A stretch of 64,000 bases of DNA from Mucilaginibacter aquariorum (GCF_024498135.1 NZ_JANHOH010000001.1:248001-312000); one strand, 5' to 3'. Positions 37,913 to 46,479 are shown, counted from the stretch's first letter. A program made the numbers and translations. Notes: generated from the letters alone by a model not told the origin.

Positions 37913-39631
37913 TTACTTCTCAATTACGAATGATCCAATTATTAATGCATCAAATGGCGACGACCAAAAACATTCTATAGCATCCCTTGGGGTACAGACT
38001 ATCGGTTTACCCAATGTGTTGAACGATGTATTTACCAATACAGGTACCCCCGTTTTGCGGTGGAAGGCTTTAAGCAGGTCATAATAATTTTTATGCTGGC
38101 GCTCATTAATGGTTTGGATCCTTGCTGTACCGTCTGTGTGTCTTACAGCAGGGATTTTGTCGGCTTTATCAGGTTTTACATCATAAATAAACAGCATAAA
38201 AGGGGAGTAGCCTGCATTTTCAAACCATTCGCCGGCTTCTTCTTCCAACACAACCGGGGCCACCGGGCGAAAATCTTCCCTGTCTTTCACCTCATTTAAA
38301 CGTGCCTGCATAGCCGGGTTTATTGGTGACGCCAGTATAGAGCGGCTACCTAATGCCCTTGGTCCAAACTCCATGCGGCCCTGGTACCAGCCAATTATTT
38401 TATCTTGTACCAGTATATCAGCGGTTTCTTCGGCAATATTGTTAAGCCGGCGGTAAGGCACTTTCCAAAGTTTCATGGCCTTCTCTATTTCTTCATCGGT
38501 ATATTCGGGGCCCCAATAGCAATGGTCCATCACAAAGGTTTTGTCGTTGCTTTTACGTTGTTGCGCATCAACCCAAAGCGCCGCACCCAACGCGGTACCA
38601 TCATCGCCAGATGCCGGTTGCACCCAAATATTTTTAAATGCGCCCCTGTCCCTAATGCGGGCATTGGCTACACAATTAAGCGCTACACCACCTGCAAGAC
38701 ACAGGTTTTCTTCCTGGGTTTCTCGTTGCAGCCAGCCGGTTAGCTCCAGCATGGTTTCTTCTAATACCAATTGCAAAGAGTGCGCTATATTGAAATGGAA
38801 TGATGTAAAGTCTTCATGTCTTAGGCGTTTTGGGCCAAAACGTTCTGTAAGGTTTTGATTGTTGATGGTGTATTGCCCGTTACTGCCTAATTGTACTATC
38901 TCTATAAAATCTTTAACAAACTCCGGCTTACCATACGATGCCAATGCCATTACTTTGTATTCATCTGAGGAATGCAGGAAACCTAAATGCGTGGTTACAT
39001 TTTCATATAATAAACCCAGCGAATGTGGCATATTTACCTGGCCTATCCTGTTTAGTTGCTGCCCGCTGCCGGTGTTGTAAGTTGTTGTAGCCAGCTCACC
39101 ACGACCGTCAACTGTCATTACCGCGGCATTTTTAAATGGCGAACAATTATATGCGCTGGCGGCATGCGAAACATGGTGTTCAACAAAGTGCCATTTATCG
39201 CGACCAATATTACAACCAATAAAACGTTGCTGCAGGTGATGGGGATAACCATCTCTTAACTGGCCCGGGGCATTAATGATCGACGAGAGGAACAGCGGCT
39301 CCCAGGGATTGCTAAACTCATCATTTAAATGAGAGCGCTTTTCTTCAAACGGGATTTCTATAGTTGATTTGCCCCGATATTGCTCACCTACCAACAGATA
39401 AGGATCGAAAGAATAAGCAATATGGTCAATATCATTTATATGAATGTCTGCAATTTTTAAACAGTAATCAATGGCATGGAACGGAAGTTCCCAGGTAGAA
39501 AATGGTACAGGGCGCTTGCCATGCTTAAAGTGAGTAAAACGTTCCTCTTCGGTAGCGGCAAGCAACATGCCATCTTTTATAATACAAGCCGCAGAATCGT
39601 GGAACGCGGCATTAATTCCTAATGTATACAT
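37913..39631 (-). CDS. Carbamoyltransferase, NodU/CmcH family
   Basis: A 572-residue enzyme from ATG 39631 (a TTG lies one codon earlier). N-terminal block YTLGINAAFHDSAACI and the metal-binding HHVSHAASAYNCSPF segment identify the Kae1-like domain; CLAGGVALNCVANARI and WVQPASGDDGTALGAALW follow; from about residue 390 the C-terminal carbamoyltransferase domain includes GWYQGRMEFGPRALGSRSIL. It transfers a carbamoyl group from carbamoyl phosphate, through carbamoyl-AMP, to a hydroxyl, here most likely of a sugar in a surface glycan, given the GT2 and GT9 downstream. It heads its operon. Length is normal. Confidence 0.9.
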   Translation of the reverse strand: MYTLGINAAFHDSAACIIKDGMLLAATEEERFTHFKHGKRPVPFSTWELPFHAIDYCLKIADIHINDIDHIAYSFDPYLLVGEQYRGKSTIEIPFEEKRSHLNDEFSNPWEPLFLSSIINAPGQLRDGYPHHLQQRFIGCNIGRDKWHFVEHHVSHAASAYNCSPFKNAAVMTVDGRGELATTTYNTGSGQQLNRIGQVNMPHSLGLLYENVTTHLGFLHSSDEYKVMALASYGKPEFVKDFIEIVQLGSNGQYTINNQNLTERFGPKRLRHEDFTSFHFNIAHSLQLVLEETMLELTGWLQRETQEENLCLAGGVALNCVANARIRDRGAFKNIWVQPASGDDGTALGAALWVDAQQRKSNDKTFVMDHCYWGPEYTDEEIEKAMKLWKVPYRRLNNIAEETADILVQDKIIGWYQGRMEFGPRALGSRSILASPINPAMQARLNEVKDREDFRPVAPVVLEEEAGEWFENAGYSPFMLFIYDVKPDKADKIPAVRHTDGTARIQTINERQHKNYYDLLKAFHRKTGVPVLVNTSFNTLGKPIVCTPRDAIECFWSSPFDALIIGSFVIEK

Positions 39632-39931
39632 CAAGCGGTAATTTCAATCAACAGTATAATTTTATCCCTTAAATGCCCAAATACATGGTGTATTTAGTAC
39701 ATCATCAGTAATTAAACAGGGTAAATGAATTATAGTTTTAAGAAAAAATAATTTCGAGTAGGTTAATTGATGCAATGATTAAAATATTATCTATAGTATT
39801 AATTTAAGCCTTTTGATGATACGTAATAGTTAAGTCATCTATGTCTATACAGCAAATATTAGTTTCAATATCCCCCAATAAGGGTGTAAATTTAGGGTAA
39901 CAAATCAAGGCATTTACCAAACCATTACAAA
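39632..39931. promoter_or_regulatory. Divergent AT-rich intergenic region
   Basis: A 300-bp gap between the divergent carbamoyltransferase and hydrolase genes that should contain both promoters. It is AT-rich with no obvious repeat or strong hairpin, and no clear TAnnTTTG box could be fixed. Confidence 0.4.
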
Positions 39932-40933
39932 ATGAAAACAGACAACAGCTCTTCTTCTGCATCGGCAGTTAACTATGCAGAAGACCCACACCTGGACAAG
40001 GGAACCCAAGAGTTTTTAAAGGCACTAAACACGAGCGGAGGAGCGCCATTAGAGACACTCTCTAAAGAAGATGCACGGCAGGTATTAGTTGGCGCACAGG
40101 CCTCCGTTAAGGTCGATCTTTCGGGTGTCGAAGTTTCAGAGAAAACAATTACCGAAGACGGACAATCTGTAAAACTAACTATTGTGCGCCCCGAAGGTGT
40201 AAGTGAAGTATTACCCGTATTTATTTTTATACATGGCGGTGGCTGGATATTGGGCGATTACCCAACTCATGAGCGTTTAGTACGCGATCTTGTGGTAGCC
40301 TCTGGCGCGGTAGCGGCTTTTGTAAATTATACACCATCGCCAGAAGCACAATATCCTGTGGCTATTAACCAAATTTATGCGGCTACAAAATGGGTTGCCG
40401 AAAACGGCGCGGAAATTAATGTAGATGGCAGCAGACTGGCAGTTGTGGGTAATAGTGTTGGCGGAAATATGACCGCGGCAACCTGCCTCCAGGCAAAAGC
40501 CAAAAACGGCCCTAAGATTAGCCTGCAGGTGATGATGTGGCCTGTTACAGATGCCGGTAGAGATACTGAATCTTATCATTTATATGCGCAGGATAGATTT
40601 TTAACAGCCCCGTTGATGAACTGGATGTTTGATCAATATACCACCGATCCGGATGAACTGAAATTGATAACCGTATCTCCTTTGCAGGCCAGTATTGACG
40701 AACTTAAAGATTTGCCACCGGCGTTAATTCAGGTTGCAGAAAACGATATACTCAGAGATCAGGGTGAAGCTTACGGGCGCAAGCTGAATGAAGCAGGGGT
40801 TACCGTAACCACTGTTCGCTATAACGGAATGATCCATGACTTTGGATTGTTAAATGCCCTGGCAACACTTCCAGGTGTTGGATCGCTTATTGTGCAAGCC
40901 GGCGCGGAATTGAAAAAATACTTATTCATTTAA
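39932..40933 (+). CDS. Alpha/beta hydrolase, HSL-type esterase
   Basis: A 333-residue esterase of the hormone-sensitive-lipase group. The oxyanion motif HGGGWILGDY is near residues 101-110, the nucleophile is Ser175 in VVGNSVGGN, the acid is probably Asp in ENDILRDQGEAY, and the His is in YNGMIHDFGLLN near the end. Such cytoplasmic enzymes hydrolyse short-chain esters and related compounds. The N-terminal 60 residues form the usual cap helices. It precedes dps by 26 bp on the same strand, so the two may share a transcript. No signal peptide is seen. The natural substrate is unknown. Confidence 0.85.
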   Translation: MKTDNSSSSASAVNYAEDPHLDKGTQEFLKALNTSGGAPLETLSKEDARQVLVGAQASVKVDLSGVEVSEKTITEDGQSVKLTIVRPEGVSEVLPVFIFIHGGGWILGDYPTHERLVRDLVVASGAVAAFVNYTPSPEAQYPVAINQIYAATKWVAENGAEINVDGSRLAVVGNSVGGNMTAATCLQAKAKNGPKISLQVMMWPVTDAGRDTESYHLYAQDRFLTAPLMNWMFDQYTTDPDELKLITVSPLQASIDELKDLPPALIQVAENDILRDQGEAYGRKLNEAGVTVTTVRYNGMIHDFGLLNALATLPGVGSLIVQAGAELKKYLFI

Positions 40934-40959
40934 TCATACTTATCACAATAAATTAAATC

Positions 40960-41433
40960 ATGAAAACTAACATAGGAATTAAAGACAAAGACCGGAAAGC
41001 TGTTTCAGACCAATTAGCCAGATTATTAGCAGACGAATTTGTATTATACACAAAAACCAGAAATGCACACTGGAACATTGAAGGCCCTGATTTTCATGCT
41101 ATGCATATCTTTTTCGAAAGCCAGTATGAACAATTGGATGAAGTAATGGATAGTGTTGCAGAGCGTATCCGCAAGATAGGCCATTACGCACCGGGTACTT
41201 TAACCCAACTTTTACAGCTTACCCATCTTACCGAAAAAAGCGACAGCAAAAATGATAGCCAGGGCTTTTTGAAAGAGTTGCTGGAAGATCATGAAAGTAT
41301 CATTGAATTTATCAGAGGTAATATAAATGCGATAGCGGATAAATACAACGATGCAGGCACCAGTGACTTTATTACCGGGCTGATGGAAACGCACGAGGGT
41401 ATGGCCTGGATGATCAGGGCTCACTTCAGATAA
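40960..41433 (+). CDS. dps: Dps-family DNA-protection ferritin
   Basis: A 157-residue four-helix-bundle protein. The interfacial ferroxidase residues are in place: His37 in NAHWNI, His49 in HAMHI, and Asp64 and Glu68 in EVMDSVAERI. Dps assembles into a dodecamer in the cytoplasm, oxidises Fe(II) with hydrogen peroxide and stores the iron; some members also bind DNA. The N-terminal tail is short with several Lys, compatible with weak DNA binding. It lies 26 bp after the esterase and is closed by a hairpin at 41449-41486. Stress control is likely but no operator was identified. Confidence 0.93.
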   Translation: MKTNIGIKDKDRKAVSDQLARLLADEFVLYTKTRNAHWNIEGPDFHAMHIFFESQYEQLDEVMDSVAERIRKIGHYAPGTLTQLLQLTHLTEKSDSKNDSQGFLKELLEDHESIIEFIRGNINAIADKYNDAGTSDFITGLMETHEGMAWMIRAHFR

Positions 41434-41448
41434 TTTATCAGATCTTAG

Positions 41449-41486
41449 ATGCTAAAGGACAATTATTCACATTGTTCTTTAAGCAT
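41449..41486 (+). terminator. Imperfect hairpin terminator after dps
   Basis: A roughly 15-bp stem with one bulged base and one G-U pair (41449-41463 with 41471-41486) and a 7-nt loop, followed by TATTAATTT. It ends the dps transcript. Confidence 0.65.
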
Positions 41487-41573
41487 TATTAATTTGAGAT
41501 TCCCCGGACTTTATGTGGTGCTTACACACAATTGTAAACCGGGTTATCAGTCGCAAATAGGCGTATTAAATAT

Positions 41574-41593
41574 GAAAATGTGATAAAAAGTGT
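41574..41593 (+). promoter_or_regulatory. 20-nt element shared with the exopolysaccharide upstream region
   Basis: GAAAATGTGATAAAAAGTGT lies 118 bp before the tRNA and matches the element at 45568-45587 at 19 of 20 positions. GATGCAC, ATGTAAA and TATTTT follow both copies in the same order. Probably a regulatory site or promoter module. Confidence 0.5.
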
Positions 41594-41710
41594 GTTTTTA
41601 TACAGATTGATGCACAATATGTAAAAAGAGCTATTTTGATGAATTTTATGAATTAAGTTTACTTCAGATTTCAAATCAAGGAAATCTTTTCTAATCAAAA
41701 CACTTCAAAT

Positions 41711-41780
41711 GGTCAGATGGCTGAGAGGAAGGCAAAGGCCCGCAAGTCCTTGTACAGTGGTTCGAATCCACTTCTGACCT
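41711..41780 (+). tRNA. tRNA-Cys(GCA) with non-canonical anticodon loop
   Basis: A 70-nt cloverleaf: acceptor 41711-41717 pairs fully with 41773-41779; D-arm 41720-41733; anticodon arm 41735-41751; 4-nt variable loop; T-arm AGTGG-TTCGAAT-CCACT at 41756-41772. The anticodon at 41742-41744 is GCA and the discriminator base at 41780 is T, both cysteine identity features. CCA is not encoded. Two oddities: position 33 is C (41741) instead of the nearly universal U, and the 31-39 closing pair is a C-U mismatch (41739 and 41747). A terminator follows at 41811. It may be a functional variant or a decayed copy. Confidence 0.75.
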
Positions 41781-41810
41781 CAAATAAACGATGCGGAAAA
41801 TGGTGATTAG

Positions 41811-41840
41811 GCGGAATCTCTAATGAGGTTCCGCTTTTTT
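41811..41840 (+). terminator. Rho-independent terminator after the tRNA
   Basis: GCGGAATCTC (41811-41820) pairs with GAGGTTCCGC (41825-41834, one G-U pair) around a TAAT loop and is followed by six T. It lies 31 bp behind the tRNA and is oriented for it. Confidence 0.85.
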
Positions 41841-41882
41841 GTTGTAAGCTAATTTTAATTATGCTTGTAAGCTATTAAAATC

Positions 41883-42368
41883 TTAATCCAGGCTTGTTAA
41901 GCTGGTTAAAAACAGCAGGCTTCTTTCTTCACGCTGTTTTAATTTTGTAAATAATTCAGCCTTTTCGGGCATCATTAGTGTTTCAGCATAAAAGCTCAAT
42001 TTTTCATAACTTTTTATTTTAAAATCAATTACCTTTCTCATCCAGATACAAAACCAGGCTTTCTCTTCGGCTTCAGAGCAGCGCAATAAAGAGTTATTAA
42101 AATCTGTGATCAATTTCTCAAAAGCAGCATTTGTATGTAACTCCTTATCTAAATATTCATCTCTGAAATAAACTTCAAGGTGAAGAATATTTTGGTTGGT
42201 ATGATGATAATACTTAAGTATAACTATTTTAAGATCTAACGAATGAACATCATTTACCCAATCAAATAACAATAATTTTAGCTGCATTTCTGCACTTATT
42301 AACTCTCCCGAATTCTTGTCTAACATTGTGAGAAAAGTGCTTTTAAAATTATTTTTATTTGTCATCAT
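41883..42368 (-). CDS. Hypothetical helical protein
   Basis: A 161-residue minus-strand frame with two possible ATGs (42368, 42365). I do not recognise the family. The product is rich in Leu, Lys and Glu with hydrophobic heptad-like spacing, so a bundle of long helices is likely; no signal peptide or membrane segment is evident. Trp/Cys residues cluster in EKAWFCIWMRKV near residue 105. It lies 59 bp downstream of the first beta-helix lipoprotein gene on the same strand and may be co-transcribed with it, though no function follows from that. Confidence 0.6.
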   Translation of the reverse strand: MMTNKNNFKSTFLTMLDKNSGELISAEMQLKLLLFDWVNDVHSLDLKIVILKYYHHTNQNILHLEVYFRDEYLDKELHTNAAFEKLITDFNNSLLRCSEAEEKAWFCIWMRKVIDFKIKSYEKLSFYAETLMMPEKAELFTKLKQREERSLLFLTSLTSLD

Positions 42369-42427
42369 GTACAGACCAAATTAATTGCTTTAGCACTAAT
42401 GAGGGCAGTAGGTAATCGTCCTAATCA

Positions 42428-43618
42428 TTATAAGAAAGAAATTAAATAGTTTGAACTTAAATTAAGGTTATACTTATATGTAAGTACTGAGTATACAGAA
42501 GCATCTGACAATTGATTACCATCTATATCTTGTATAACCGGATCAACAATTTTTAACTGAATGGTTCTAACCAGCAGGTTTGCCTGTAATGGACTTAATG
42601 TGTTTTTCCTCCAGTATGGGTTAATAATATTAAGGTTGCCGGTAACAGTTTCATTAGCTACCTGGCGTGTAAGTATAGCACTTGTTTTGAAACCAACGCT
42701 TGAGCCCTTGTCCATATGAGCATTGATCTGAAAACCTATTGTTTTATTAGGGCCACCATATAAGCTTCTGAAACCGATCATCAAACCCGGGCCTGAATTA
42801 TATTCAGTCCTGGCGCTATTTATAACAATGTTTTTAAATTCATCAGTATATGTCTCGGCTTCAAAGTCAATACCGGCCGAAGGCGGGGTTCCGTCACTAT
42901 ATCCAGCATATGGTGCTTCTAAAAGCAGCCCGTCAACACTGGTTACAGAGATGCCATTTCTGCGGTTATTTCTGCAATAGGCGTTATAAATTTTAATGTT
43001 TTTATTAGTGATCTTATCTTTTGCTGCCAAATAAATACCATCTCCCCAGCAATTAGTAACACGTATACCGTTTATAGTAATGTTATAAGCCCCATATAAG
43101 CCCAGCCCTTGTCCCCATTCTCCATTGTCCCCAATATGGTTATTTTTATCTCCAACAAGTACTGGGTTGTTTAAAGTAATATTTCCTGCATTTGAAATTC
43201 TTAATATGGTATAGTTACCGCTTGATGTAGGTTTTAACAGTAGCTGAGAGCCCGTCAAAAATGTAATTGTTTTATTAGACCCAATGAGCAACCCTTTATC
43301 ATTAACCATGATGGGGAATGCCGGGAAAACTATTTCAGAATTCTTGTTTATTGCATCCTGCAAATAAGCGGTGTAGTCTCTGGACCCATCTCTTACATAG
43401 TTTGATGGTAAAGAACGTGTTACATCATAACCTGTAACAGGGATAGCGGTTGCGCTAAATTTTGTTTTAAGAAAAGGACTCTTTGCGGTGTCGTACTTGT
43501 CGACTGCAAGGTCATCTACGTTTTCTTTTTTACATCCCTGATAAACAATAGTTTGTGCAAGTAGGATTGGTATTACCAATAATTGCTTAATTCTAAAAGT
43601 AAAGTTTTTTGCTTTCAT
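42428..43618 (-). CDS. Beta-helix (pectin-lyase-fold) lipoprotein, paralogue A
   Basis: A 396-residue protein from ATG 43618 (an upstream TTG adds three residues). The leader ends in YQGC with Cys29 as probable lipid anchor. The mature part has the pattern of a right-handed parallel beta-helix: SLPSNYVRDGSRDYTAYLQ, FPAFPIMVNDKGLLIGSNKT, EWGQGLGLYG, NCWGDGIYL, NRRNGISVTS, then repeating short strands rich in Asn, Ile and Gly. These landmarks recur in 44209-45324 and 59959-61137. The fold is used by polysaccharide lyases, hydrolases and epimerases; catalytic residues cannot be assigned by eye. It is probably exported and acts on, or binds, the exopolysaccharide made next door. Confidence 0.75.
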   Translation of the reverse strand: MKAKNFTFRIKQLLVIPILLAQTIVYQGCKKENVDDLAVDKYDTAKSPFLKTKFSATAIPVTGYDVTRSLPSNYVRDGSRDYTAYLQDAINKNSEIVFPAFPIMVNDKGLLIGSNKTITFLTGSQLLLKPTSSGNYTILRISNAGNITLNNPVLVGDKNNHIGDNGEWGQGLGLYGAYNITINGIRVTNCWGDGIYLAAKDKITNKNIKIYNAYCRNNRRNGISVTSVDGLLLEAPYAGYSDGTPPSAGIDFEAETYTDEFKNIVINSARTEYNSGPGLMIGFRSLYGGPNKTIGFQINAHMDKGSSVGFKTSAILTRQVANETVTGNLNIINPYWRKNTLSPLQANLLVRTIQLKIVDPVIQDIDGNQLSDASVYSVLTYKYNLNLSSNYLISFL

Positions 43619-43819
43619 AGGGCCCAAAATTACAAGCTTATGTTATAGGGCTGATAAGCAATTTTAGGCACATTAATGTGTAATTATTTGTTCAAGCCAA
43701 ATACTATTATTATAGTTTAACTTGAGCCGTATTATGTTCGGAAATTGTATAACGTTTAGAAATTTAATTACAAAAGATAGGAGTAATTTAGTGATGCATA
43801 ATAATAGTTTAGTATAACC

Positions 43820-44209
43820 ATGAAAAAGGTGCTGGTAATTGATGATGACCCAATGTATCACCGTATTATGCAACTTATGCTTAGTAAGTATCAGCTATTT
43901 GAACCTAGCTTCTATTTTAACGCAACCGAGGTATTGGATTATCTTGAAAAAAACAGAAATACAGTTAACAACCTTCCTGATGTTATAATTAGTGATCTGT
44001 ATATGCCAAAAATGACGGGCTTGAAATTTTTGGAAATGTTAAAAGAAATATATCCGTTGTTGAGTAAAAAAATTATTATTTATATCGTTTCATCTTCTAT
44101 AGACCCCAAGGATTTAGCATGTTCAAAAGAATATGAATTTGTAAAAGCATATTTTGTTAAACCTGTTACCCGGGAAATACTGATGGAAATAGCACAAACC
44201 CCTGAATAA
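43820..44209 (+). CDS. Stand-alone response-regulator receiver protein
   Basis: A 129-residue protein with only a REC domain. The acidic pocket is Asp8-Asp9-Asp10 in LVIDDDP, the phosphoacceptor is Asp59 in ISDLYMP, the switch Ser is in YIVSSS near residue 91, and Lys114 follows in FVKPV. No DNA-binding or enzyme domain is attached, as in the CheY/Spo0F type, so it must act by binding a partner. Its stop overlaps the next ATG by one base (TAATG at 44207-44211), coupling its translation to the beta-helix gene behind it. No histidine kinase is encoded in the window. Confidence 0.9.
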   Translation: MKKVLVIDDDPMYHRIMQLMLSKYQLFEPSFYFNATEVLDYLEKNRNTVNNLPDVIISDLYMPKMTGLKFLEMLKEIYPLLSKKIIIYIVSSSIDPKDLACSKEYEFVKAYFVKPVTREILMEIAQTPE

Positions 44210-45324
44210 TGATCTTTATTTTTAAAACTGGCGGGCTACTATTTAATATAGCCATTCAACTGTTTTGTACATTCAATGTACCCAATAATTACATTGAGCA
44301 GGCTCCTGTTGATAATGTATATGAGGTAATTAACAGCTTGCCAAAAAATTATGTACGCGATGGTAGTGTAGATTATACTTCAGCATTGCAGGCTGCCATA
44401 TATGAGCACAAAAATTTACTTTTTCCTTCCTTTCCATTATTGGTAAATGATAACGGGCTGCTCATTGGCTCAAACAAAACACTCACCTTTTTACCGGGTA
44501 GCGAAATACGGCTAAAAGGCTCTGATAAAAAAAGATATAACATCATCAAAATGGAAAGGGCTGTAAATGTTATTATAAACGGTTTGTTTATAAAAGGAGA
44601 CAGATACACACATAAAGATACCAGGGGAGAATGGGGAATGGGCTTAGGTATTTATTCGTGCAGCAACATTACCTTAAATAATATAAAAATTGTTGATTGC
44701 TGGGGAGATGGGATTTACCTGGGAAATGCCGGTGGAAACGGCCCGCCGAATTATAATGTTTTAATAAAAGAGCCCGAAATAAGTAACTGCCGAAGAGATG
44801 GGGTTTCAATAATTACTGCCAGGCGTTTAACAATAATATCACCGCATGTTACCGGCACTAATGGTACTTTGCCTATGTGTGGTATTAATTTTGAACCAAA
44901 CAACCCTTTTGATGAACTTCAACAGATTAATGTAATAGATCCATCTACCGAAGACAACGTTGGATCTGGTATTTCTATAGGGATAAAAAATTTGTATGGT
45001 ATGTCATCTAAAAACATTGATATAGCCATTATTCGCCATAAGGATAAAGGGTCTGGGATTGCTCTTAAAATTCATAATTACCTAAGCAGGCGAAAGCTAG
45101 CCGAGACAGTTACCGGAAGCATTACCGTTACAAACCCGGTGTGGGCAAAAAATTCAAATTGCGCCATGCGGGCAATTCTATACGACCCCAATTTAAAACT
45201 ATTTATAAGCACGCCAAGGGTAACAGATCTGCGGGGAAACAGCTTAACGCGCAGTGCAATATTTGATCGTCTTACAGCCGGTCCAAACGTGAATAAAGAA
45301 GCACAAATTAGCGTCAGATTTTAA
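44209..45324 (+). CDS. Beta-helix (pectin-lyase-fold) protein, paralogue B
   Basis: A 371-residue protein translationally coupled to the receiver gene (TAATG). It shares with paralogues A and C the landmarks SLPKNYVRDGSVDYTSALQ, FPSFPLLVNDNGLLIGSNKT, EWGMGLGIYS, DCWGDGIYL and CRRDGVSIIT, followed by beta-helix rungs. The N-terminus has a hydrophobic run (LLFNIAIQLFC) that may be an export signal but lacks a standard lipobox. It is more diverged than A and C, which resemble each other. Expected location is periplasm or surface; the fold suggests polysaccharide lyase, hydrolase or binding activity. Which residues are catalytic cannot be told by eye. Confidence 0.75.
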   Translation: MIFIFKTGGLLFNIAIQLFCTFNVPNNYIEQAPVDNVYEVINSLPKNYVRDGSVDYTSALQAAIYEHKNLLFPSFPLLVNDNGLLIGSNKTLTFLPGSEIRLKGSDKKRYNIIKMERAVNVIINGLFIKGDRYTHKDTRGEWGMGLGIYSCSNITLNNIKIVDCWGDGIYLGNAGGNGPPNYNVLIKEPEISNCRRDGVSIITARRLTIISPHVTGTNGTLPMCGINFEPNNPFDELQQINVIDPSTEDNVGSGISIGIKNLYGMSSKNIDIAIIRHKDKGSGIALKIHNYLSRRKLAETVTGSITVTNPVWAKNSNCAMRAILYDPNLKLFISTPRVTDLRGNSLTRSAIFDRLTAGPNVNKEAQISVRF

Positions 45325-45684
45325 CTTATTATTTCCCGGAATTATTAATGTAATAGATATCATATTATTATTTCCGGCAATGGTCATGTTACACTTTTAT
45401 TGTGTAGTTAATTGTTATGCTTAGTGTGTTTAACTTATTCGGTTTTCATTCTTTCTAATGTTTTCAATTTGTTAAATAGGTGTAAAATAAAAGCTTTTTA
45501 CATTGTATAACAGTTCTTTATAGTTAAATGTGACCTGTTTTATTTTCGTTTGAAATTTTTTATACACGAAAGTGTGATAAAAAGTGTATCGGATGCACGA
45601 CTTGTTATACAATCATGTAAAGGGTATTTTACCTTGCGTATTTAATATATAAGTTTGTTTCAACATAAAGAAATAGACAATAAT
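45325..45684 (+). promoter_or_regulatory. Upstream region of the exopolysaccharide operon
   Basis: A 360-bp AT-rich spacer between paralogue B and the export gene. It contains the 20-nt element at 45568-45587, then GATGCAC, ATGTAAA and TATTTT up to 45630. The main promoter of the exopolysaccharide operon is probably here. Confidence 0.5.
45568..45587 (+). promoter_or_regulatory. 20-nt element, second copy
   Basis: GAAAGTGTGATAAAAAGTGT, 19 of 20 identical to 41574-41593, lies 98 bp before the ATG of the export lipoprotein. Its conserved companions follow in the same order but with 11 bp less spacing before GATGCAC. Confidence 0.5.
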
Positions 45685-46479
45685 ATGAGCACGAAAATTA
45701 CAAAATTGAACAGGTTTATCTGGGTTATTCTGTGTCTCCCATTAATAACAGGATCATGCAGTACCAACAGGAATTTGGTGTATTTCAGCGATATGCAAAA
45801 TAGTACCAAATACACAAAAAATGTGACCAAATTATTGGAAGATAGCGAACCCAGAATACAGCCTAACGATTTGCTCAATATTAGAGTTAATACAATAAGT
45901 GCAGAGTCTAATACTTTGTTTAACAATATAAGTTATACAAATAGTAATAATTATGATCTTATAAAATCTGGTTACCGGGTAGATAAGGCGGGCGAGATAA
46001 GCTTCCCTGTTTTAGGCCAGGTTAAATTAGGAGGGCTGACAGTAGAGGAGGCCAAAGTTAAATTAGTTAAGATCTTAAGCGATTATACTAAAAACCCGGT
46101 TGTAAACCTTGATTTTATCAACTTTAAGGTTACCGTAATTGGCGAAGTGCTGCGGCCGGGTACTTATACAGTTAATGATGAAAGTATAACCTTGTTAGGT
46201 GCACTTGGTTTAGCCGGCGATATGACGCCATATGCCAAAAGAAATAACGTACTAATTGTTCGCGAAACTAATGGGGTGAGAACAACCGAAAGGATAAACC
46301 TAAACAGCAGTGAAATTTTTGAATCAAAATATTATTACCTGAAACAAAACGATATCGTATATGTAGAGCCGGAAAAAGCAAAATTACTTCAAACAGATCA
46401 AAACAATCGTTTTATACCAATAATTGCAGCTTCTATGTCTGTTATTGCAGTTGTTGTGAGCATCTTATTAAGAAACTAA
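45685..46479 (+). CDS. Wza/GumB-like polysaccharide export lipoprotein
   Basis: A 264-residue protein from ATG 45685 with lipobox TGSC (Cys25); a TTG at 45655 is not needed. The Poly_export domain appears as PRIQPNDLLNIRVNTIS and YRVDKAGEISFPVLGQVKLGGLT, followed by an SLBB-type region (KVTVIGEVLRPGTYTVNDE) and LGLAGDMTPYAKRNNVLIVRE. A membrane helix near the C-terminus (IIAASMSVIAVVVSILL) is typical of Bacteroidota relatives. It forms the periplasmic/outer-membrane channel and contacts the Wzc-type protein encoded 34 bp later. It is the first export gene of the locus. Confidence 0.9.
   Translation: MSTKITKLNRFIWVILCLPLITGSCSTNRNLVYFSDMQNSTKYTKNVTKLLEDSEPRIQPNDLLNIRVNTISAESNTLFNNISYTNSNNYDLIKSGYRVDKAGEISFPVLGQVKLGGLTVEEAKVKLVKILSDYTKNPVVNLDFINFKVTVIGEVLRPGTYTVNDESITLLGALGLAGDMTPYAKRNNVLIVRETNGVRTTERINLNSSEIFESKYYYLKQNDIVYVEPEKAKLLQTDQNNRFIPIIAASMSVIAVVVSILLRN

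Noticed and set aside
38405..38743. Plus-strand frames inside the carbamoyltransferase gene
   Set aside because: They are antisense to a full-length, motif-complete gene and have no start signal or recognisable domain.
41711..41780. Reading the tRNA as tRNA-Ser
   Set aside because: The start GGTCAGATGGCTGAG resembles serine tRNAs, but there is no long variable arm; the anticodon GCA and discriminator T fit cysteine.
45325..45400. Terminator after paralogue B
   Set aside because: CCGGAA and TTCCGG arms can pair, but the interior is AT-rich with several mismatches and there is no U-run; not strong enough to call.
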